A stretch of 20,799 bases of DNA from CAYPCH01 sp964409165 (lineage in GTDB: Bacteria > Bacillota > Clostridia > Acetivibrionales > Acetivibrionaceae). Both the position numbers and the translations under genes were made by a program. The stretch lies in the NCBI GenBank assembly GCA_964409165.1, contig CAYPCH010000065.1, positions 1-20,799 of the forward strand, read 5' to 3'. Position 1 is the stretch's first letter, and each line of letters begins with the position of its first letter. Below are positions 15,942 to 20,799 of this stretch, piece after piece. The notes under the pieces are model-generated. The model did not search any database, was not told where the DNA came from, and saw nothing but the letters and a program-made list of their open reading frames with translations.

Positions 15942-16129
15942 ATCACGAAAGGGATTCAAAATTGAAGAATTTGACTTTCGTGATGTTGCGTTAAGGAATG
16001 AGTGAAATCTACTTCTGCTTTTTCAAGTCGCAATTTGGCTTTAAATAAGTGTTAAGTGAAAATTGCAGTAGAAGTTATATTTTAACCTTTCCTAAGGAAA
16101 TTGTAGTGCGATGTAAAATCTTTATCGCA
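15942..16129. other. Intergenic region with several dyads
   Basis: The gap between the two FHA genes (15910-16176) has a perfect 10-bp inverted repeat ATCACGAAAG/CTTTCGTGAT (15942-15951, 15975-15984, no T-run), a TTTCC-TAA-GGAAA dyad (16088-16100) and a small TGCGAT/ATCGCA hairpin (16107-16112, 16124-16129). A TATAAT follows at 16135-16140. Together these suggest that a separately controlled transcript starts ahead of 16177. No gene is visible. Confidence 0.45.
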
Positions 16130-16176
16130 TTCAATATAATAGGAAATAGTATATTGCAGATGGAGGAGTAAAAATT

Positions 16177-16704
16177 ATGTCTTTAGGAAGATGTATCAAC
16201 GGGCATATGTATAACACGGAAAGATATGGAAACAAATGCCCTTTCTGTGACTCGACATTAGAGGGTTCGCGAAGAAAACCAAGGGGGGCTATGATTTCGG
16301 ATGATAATGAAACCAAAGTCTCTGATGATATAGATGGTATAGAGCCTGTAGTGGGTTGGCTTGTTTGTATTGAAGGTGCTCAAAGGGGCAGAGATTATAA
16401 GATCAAACAAGGTAAGAATTTTATAGGCAGATCCGATGAAATGGATATTGCAATAATAGGTGATGACAGGATATCCAGGAAAAATCATGCGGCTGTAGTC
16501 TATGATTCAAAACAGAGGAAATTTTTCCTTGTTCCCGGAGATGGAGCAGGCCTTGTTTATCTTAGCAATCAGGTTAAGAAGGATGAAGCAGTATTTACTC
16601 CTGTTGAGATATCTGCCTACGATGTGATAGAAATAGGAAAAAGCAAGCTGATATTCATTAATTTATGTGGTATTCATTACGATTGGGACAATAAAGAGGA
16701 ATGA
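16177..16704 (+). CDS. Zinc-ribbon and FHA-domain protein
   Basis: A 175-residue soluble protein behind GGAGGAG. The N-terminus has Cys6, His10, Cys21 and Cys24 (RCINGHMYN, then CPFC), a likely small zinc-binding knuckle. An acidic linker (39-55) holds Thr46 in DDNETKVSDD, a plausible phosphorylation site. Residues about 72-160 form the FHA domain with FIGR (Gly84, Arg85), SRKNHA (Ser100, His104) and YLSNQ (Asn131). It is followed six bases later by a PP2C gene, so the pair is likely cotranscribed. The arrangement recalls FHA adaptors that bind either a phosphorylated partner or their own phosphothreonine. That switching is inference; no kinase is in the window. Confidence 0.85.
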   Translation: MSLGRCINGHMYNTERYGNKCPFCDSTLEGSRRKPRGAMISDDNETKVSDDIDGIEPVVGWLVCIEGAQRGRDYKIKQGKNFIGRSDEMDIAIIGDDRISRKNHAAVVYDSKQRKFFLVPGDGAGLVYLSNQVKKDEAVFTPVEISAYDVIEIGKSKLIFINLCGIHYDWDNKEE

Positions 16705-16710
16705 TAAATA

Positions 16711-17544
16711 ATGAGGGATTATTATCTTGAACCTTATATAGTTGTTTTGACGTCTTTTGCAGTTATAGGTATTCTTTTTTTAATACGATACCTGTTGTTG
16801 CACAAGAAGCAACTTAAGCTAATGGTTGGAAATGCACAGATTATCGGAACAAGGAACGATCAGGAGGATAGTTTTTCCACTGCTGAAGATCAGAAAGGAC
16901 TTTTGGCAGTGCTTGCCGACGGCATGGGGGGATATTCCAACGGTAAAGTTGCGAGCAACCTGGCTGTAGAAACTTTAATCAGGGAGTTTTCCAATGCAGA
17001 AAGTGTGCACCCGATAGATAAGTTTTTTTTAAATGCTGCAAACCTTTGTAACAGAGCGGTACTTGATAAAGCAAAAGGCAAAAGGATGGGGTCAACACTT
17101 ATATCGGTTATGATATCCGATGGGAATCTTTATTGGGCTTCCATAGGAGACAGCGCAATAATGCTCTTTAAAAACGGTGAGTTTATAAATCTTAATAAAA
17201 AGCATGTTTTTGAAGCTGTTCTGGAAGAACAGTATATATCAGGAAGAATTTCCGAAGAACAGTTGTTGAATAACCCGATGAAGAAAAGAATAACCAGTTA
17301 TATTGGGGCTGAGGTTTTAAAGGATATAGAAATGAGTGAAAAACCGATTAAATTAGTGCCGGGAGATAAGGTGATACTATGCAGTGATGGGGTATATAAC
17401 AGTATATCCGAGATAGAAATGGAAGATGTTCTTATTAAAAATTTAAAGCCTTTTGAAGCATCAGAAGAGATTATTGATATAATAAGCAGGAAAAATTATG
17501 AAAGGCAGGATAACGCAACAATAATCATATTGCAATATGCATAA
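16711..17544 (+). CDS. Membrane-anchored PP2C-type protein phosphatase
   Basis: 277 residues with one N-terminal membrane segment (about 8-30) and a cytoplasmic PP2C domain (about 38-277). Metal and phosphate-binding motifs are intact: TRNDQEDSF (47-55), ADGMGGYSNG (Asp70, Gly71), GSTL, ASIGDS, CSDGVYN (Asp226) and QDNATII (Asp267). It should remove phosphate from Ser/Thr of partner proteins, most likely the FHA-linked components, as PppA does in T6SS. It lies six bases after the zinc-ribbon FHA gene, with AAGAGGA upstream. The membrane anchor puts it next to the FHA membrane protein encoded at 15289. Confidence 0.92.
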   Translation: MRDYYLEPYIVVLTSFAVIGILFLIRYLLLHKKQLKLMVGNAQIIGTRNDQEDSFSTAEDQKGLLAVLADGMGGYSNGKVASNLAVETLIREFSNAESVHPIDKFFLNAANLCNRAVLDKAKGKRMGSTLISVMISDGNLYWASIGDSAIMLFKNGEFINLNKKHVFEAVLEEQYISGRISEEQLLNNPMKKRITSYIGAEVLKDIEMSEKPIKLVPGDKVILCSDGVYNSISEIEMEDVLIKNLKPFEASEEIIDIISRKNYERQDNATIIILQYA

Positions 17545-17623
17545 CTTTACATATGTCGCGTGCTTTGACATTATAAAAGAATAGATTCGGTAATGTAAAA
17601 AGCACTAGCATGGGGGTTTCGAG

Positions 17624-19342
17624 ATGAGAAAAAATAGTAGTGAGTTTGTAACTGCATTTATATCAGAAGCGGGAACTTTCAGAATAAATAAAGACTATTT
17701 TGCTTTTGTAGAATTGGACGATATCGCGTGCTATATAGCAGCTGATGGTATAGATTCGGATGAGGAAATAAATAGTGCGGAGCTTGTGGCAAACCGTATT
17801 TTTGAGCTGTTCATGAAAAAACCTGCAATGTCAAGAAGAAAGCTGAAGAGTTATGTTGTCAGTGCACACAAACTGTTAATTGAGGAGAGCAGGAGTGTAA
17901 GACTGAAATCAAGCTTGATTGTTCTTGTAACCGATTATTCCAAAATGATATGGATAGGAGCTGGAAACACAAGACTGTATCATTTTCGAAAAGGGGGATT
18001 TAATTTTAAAAGCAAGGATCAGAGTATTGCACAAATGATGGCAGACGCAGGGAAAATAACTGATGACCAGATAAATGATCATGACGAAAGGAATAATCTT
18101 ACCAATTATGTTGGACATGTGAGACGGTTTAAACCATTTGTATCCCGTGTTTTTAAACTGAATGAAGGGGATGTGATATTCTTATGTACGTCAGGATTTT
18201 GGGAGAATATCAGTACCATTGATATGGTAACCGCATTAAAAGATGCGAAAGAACCTGTCGAGGCGATTGAAACCCTTGAAGATGAGTTTTTATCAAGGCA
18301 GAACAATGTGGTAAACAATTATACAGCGGCGGCTGTTTTTGTTAACAAGGTCTTTAAAGAGAACCCTAAGGACAATAAGGTATTGAGCATTGTCAAAAAA
18401 GCGGCGGTAGTATTGATACCTATCATACTGATATTTGCCGTTATTTTTATTTATAGGGGTGTAGCGGCTGTAAAGGCTAAAGATTTGATTGTAAAATGTG
18501 AGGAGAGCGGAGACAAATATACAAAGGACGGAGTATTTGAAAAAGCCCTTGAAAAGTATGAAGAGGCACTGGATAATTTGAAAAAAGCAAAGGATAAGGA
18601 GAGGCAGGAAAGGATTGACAAGAAATGCAGGATAGCCACCCTGATTGTTGAAGGGGATAAGTTCTTTCAAAATAAAGAGTTCGATAATGCAAAAGATTAT
18701 TACATAAATGCAAGGAGCCAGGTAGAATTCGGACTACAGCATGACAAAGCAGAGTTGGGGAACAGGATAGATGATAAAATTACGAAAACTAACAGCTATA
18801 TAGATGTTTTGAGTATAAGCAAAGAAGGGGATGCCGAGGTGGCTAAGGCTAAGGATGCGGAAAGCTCTAGTGGTGGTGCAAAAGAGTATTATAGTCAAGC
18901 ACTTGACTACTTTGCAAAAGCTAAAGACTTGGCAGAAAACATAGCCTTTTATGACCTCAAAAAAGAAATGGAAGATAAAATAAAACAGACAGAAGAAAAG
19001 ATAAGACAAATTAAAGATGAAGATACGGCTAAAGCAGAACAGGATAAGAAGATACAGGAACTTACTGATAAGGCGGAGAAGTTTGAAAAAGAGGGAGATA
19101 GACAGTTCAAGCTTAAAAAGTATGATGATGCAGTCTATAATTATGATTGTGCAAGTGAGATTTATAATGATCTTAAGAAAGAATATAAGCAGGATACGGA
19201 AGATAAGATATTCAAGATGAAGAAAAATTTAGCGGACACTGAGAAGATGATAGCAGCTCAGAAAGAAGAAGAGAAAAAGAAAGAAGCACAAAAGAATGAT
19301 AAAAAAGGAACAGAGGTTATTGATAAAACATTAATATATTAG
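17624..19342 (+). CDS. Degenerate PP2C-like protein with membrane segment and TPR/coiled-coil tail
   Basis: 572 residues. The first 240 follow the PP2C fold: AADGIDS (Asp41, Gly42 kept), LKSSLIVLV, WIGAGNTRLY (usual GD is GN), FLCTSGFWENIS (usual SDG is TSG) and NNYTAAAVF (usual DNAT is NNYT). Three metal or phosphate positions are thus changed, so it is probably a pseudophosphatase that binds rather than cuts. A membrane segment (about 261-280) leads to a helical region with TPR-like steps (GDKYTKDGVFEKALEKYEEA, GDKFFQNKEFDNAKDYY, GDRQFKLKKYDDAVYNY) and a Lys/Glu-rich coiled coil. It may tether the sheath or effector to the membrane or sense FHA-phosphatase state. That role is inference; the loss of residues is seen. 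Starts after a GGGGG site. Confidence 0.82.
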   Translation: MRKNSSEFVTAFISEAGTFRINKDYFAFVELDDIACYIAADGIDSDEEINSAELVANRIFELFMKKPAMSRRKLKSYVVSAHKLLIEESRSVRLKSSLIVLVTDYSKMIWIGAGNTRLYHFRKGGFNFKSKDQSIAQMMADAGKITDDQINDHDERNNLTNYVGHVRRFKPFVSRVFKLNEGDVIFLCTSGFWENISTIDMVTALKDAKEPVEAIETLEDEFLSRQNNVVNNYTAAAVFVNKVFKENPKDNKVLSIVKKAAVVLIPIILIFAVIFIYRGVAAVKAKDLIVKCEESGDKYTKDGVFEKALEKYEEALDNLKKAKDKERQERIDKKCRIATLIVEGDKFFQNKEFDNAKDYYINARSQVEFGLQHDKAELGNRIDDKITKTNSYIDVLSISKEGDAEVAKAKDAESSSGGAKEYYSQALDYFAKAKDLAENIAFYDLKKEMEDKIKQTEEKIRQIKDEDTAKAEQDKKIQELTDKAEKFEKEGDRQFKLKKYDDAVYNYDCASEIYNDLKKEYKQDTEDKIFKMKKNLADTEKMIAAQKEEEKKKEAQKNDKKGTEVIDKTLIY

Positions 19343-19377
19343 ATTGATATAATATTTCTAAAAGGTGGGGTGATAAT

Positions 19378-20787
19378 ATGTCAGAAGCAGTTGTGTTGAC
19401 AGGGCATAATATTGAAATTTTGCCATTCAATATTAATCCTGATAAGCTTAGTATCGTAAAAACAATCAACGATCATGCAAAGGTGAGTTTTTCGGCACTA
19501 GTACCAGAAGGAGAAAAAGATAAATACATTCAGCAAGCGAAAACACAAACAGGTATTGAAATAAACCATGCAGACAGCTCAGGAACCACATGCCTTTTTA
19601 AAGGAATAATAACAAATATAGAGGTAAAGGCCGTAAGGGACATTTACTATGTATATGCACAAGCAGTGTCGTATACGTATAACCTTGATATCAAACTGAA
19701 AAGACGTTCTTTCCAGAAAGAAAGCATGTCTTACGACAATCTGATTGAAGAAGTGATTGGAGATTCAGGAGACTATAAAGAAGTTGCATCAAAGGGCAAG
19801 AACATAGAAAAGTTCATTATTCAATATGATGAGACGGATTGGGTTTTTTTAAAGAGAATGGCATCCCATTTTTATGCTGGATTAGTGGCAGATGCATGTT
19901 CTGACAAACCAAAATTCTGGTTTGGAGTACCGGAAGGTGGAGGAAAGGGGAATCTTGAAGAGTTTAATTACAGTGTTAGTAAAAAAATAGGAGATTTCAG
20001 GGTATCATCAGAAAACTACATTGAAGGAATTGACGAAAAAGATTTCATATACTATAAAATTGTTACCGATAAACTCTTGAATATAGGCGATAAAATAAGC
20101 TTTGACAAGAAGAATCTTGTGGTATCGCAATTGGTTGCCGAAATGAGTGATGGTGTCCTGACCCAGGAGTATACCCTTACACCTGAAAAAGGAATGAGCC
20201 AAAAGCTTATATTAAACGATAATGTTATGGGAGCCTCGGTTGAAGGAAAAGTTATAAAGGTCGAGGAGGACAAAGTAAAACTTCACCTTGAAGAAATAGA
20301 TGAAGTTCAGCAAGTAGACGAGGCTTTTTGGTTTCCATACTCAACCTGTTATACAGCCGAAGGACAGACGGGCTGGTATTGCATGCCTGAGTTGGATGAC
20401 TATGTAAAGTTGTACTTCCCTAACAATAAGGAAGAAGAAGGAGTTGTAATAGGTTCCATCAGGAAAAAGACAAAGGGCGGAGATTTTATAAAAGACCCGG
20501 AAGTCAAGTTTTTTAGAACCAAATTCGGCAAGGAAATAATGTTTAGTGAGAAGGATATAGTGATAACCGGTAAGGATGAAGAAGTATTAATTCGCCTCAA
20601 TGAAGAAGAAGGAATTGAGATATATAGCAAGAAGGATATAAAGATTAAGGCAGATGAGGAAATAAAGATATCGGGCAAAACCATATATATGTCTGCGGGA
20701 AGTAAGATTGATATTCAGTGCAAGAATAGCCAGATTGAAATGAGTGGTGAGACTATCATTAAGGGCGATGAGGTTAAGACGAATTAG
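19378..20787 (+). CDS. VgrG-like spike protein of a contractile injection system
   Basis: 469 residues behind AAAGGTGGGG. The N-terminal part (about 1-235) is gp27-like/late-control-D-like, with the hallmark YDETDWVFLKRMASHFYAG at about 150-168. Residues about 284-365 form a gp5-type OB-fold domain (MGASVEGKVIKVEEDKVKLH, PELDDYVKLYFPN, EGVVIGSIRKK). The C-terminus (about 375-469) is a repetitive beta-helix needle (DIVITGKDEEVLI, IEIYSKKDIKIKADEEIKIS, KTIYMSAGSKIDI, IEMSGETIIKGDE). Three chains should form the spike that caps the Hcp tube. The needle ends without a visible effector domain, so cargo would be separate or carried on a PAAR protein not in the window. The gene ends 12 bases before the window end, and the locus very likely continues. 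Confidence 0.9.
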   Translation: MSEAVVLTGHNIEILPFNINPDKLSIVKTINDHAKVSFSALVPEGEKDKYIQQAKTQTGIEINHADSSGTTCLFKGIITNIEVKAVRDIYYVYAQAVSYTYNLDIKLKRRSFQKESMSYDNLIEEVIGDSGDYKEVASKGKNIEKFIIQYDETDWVFLKRMASHFYAGLVADACSDKPKFWFGVPEGGGKGNLEEFNYSVSKKIGDFRVSSENYIEGIDEKDFIYYKIVTDKLLNIGDKISFDKKNLVVSQLVAEMSDGVLTQEYTLTPEKGMSQKLILNDNVMGASVEGKVIKVEEDKVKLHLEEIDEVQQVDEAFWFPYSTCYTAEGQTGWYCMPELDDYVKLYFPNNKEEEGVVIGSIRKKTKGGDFIKDPEVKFFRTKFGKEIMFSEKDIVITGKDEEVLIRLNEEEGIEIYSKKDIKIKADEEIKISGKTIYMSAGSKIDIQCKNSQIEMSGETIIKGDEVKTN

Positions 20788-20799
20788 AGAGTCATCAGG

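Noticed and set aside
17565..17570. TTGACA as a promoter ahead of the pseudophosphatase
   Set aside because: No good -10 box lies 16-18 bases downstream, and the gap to the previous gene is small enough for cotranscription.
19348..19353. TATAAT as a promoter for the spike gene
   Set aside because: No matching -35 sequence; the gene more likely continues the upstream transcript.

Overview
The window reads as low-GC clostridial DNA (Firmicutes). Shine-Dalgarno runs are G-rich (AGGGGG or GGAGG), AGA/AGG and ATA codons are common in most genes, and there are S-layer-homology (SLH), Big2 and Pro/Thr-linker surface proteins. Cellulolytic relatives of Acetivibrio/Ruminiclostridium are a reasonable guess, but this is inferred from style only. 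Two runs of exactly 100 N (1997-2096 and 10359-10458) are scaffold gaps; both fall in or next to repetitive sequence.

Left part (1-7947): a secreted peptidoglycan-binding protein flanked by two related RNA-like hairpin pairs. Next is a very large SLH-anchored surface protein with Pro/Thr linker, Big2, calcium-binding repeats, a vWA-like domain and a papain-like region. A secreted protein with an amidotransferase-like fold and a carboxypeptidase-regulatory-like domain follows it. Middle (7948-10151): a stand-alone FMN/FAD/4Fe-4S old-yellow-enzyme-type oxidoreductase whose codon style differs from its neighbours, which suggests transfer.

Right part (10566-20787): the left end of a contractile injection system related to type VI secretion. 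In order it has a Tae4-like peptidoglycan amidase effector, an Hcp-like tube protein, a long sheath protein that looks like TssB and TssC joined, a second Hcp-like tube protein, a minimal J-domain protein, a membrane FHA protein, a zinc-ribbon FHA protein, an intact membrane PP2C phosphatase, a degenerate PP2C fused to a membrane anchor and TPR/coiled-coil region, and a VgrG-like spike. Baseplate, ClpV-like ATPase, PAAR tip, membrane complex and Ser/Thr kinase are not in the window and may lie to the right, where the sequence ends 12 bases after the spike gene.

Likely working model (inference): Hcp subunits stack inside the fused sheath and the VgrG-like protein caps the tube. The Tae4-like enzyme is loaded on the adjacent Hcp-like protein as cargo or used to open peptidoglycan. 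The FHA and PP2C proteins would control assembly through threonine phosphorylation, as Fha/PpkA/PppA do in proteobacterial T6SS. A Tae4-type effector linked to injection hardware in a Gram-positive-looking genome is the most notable feature.
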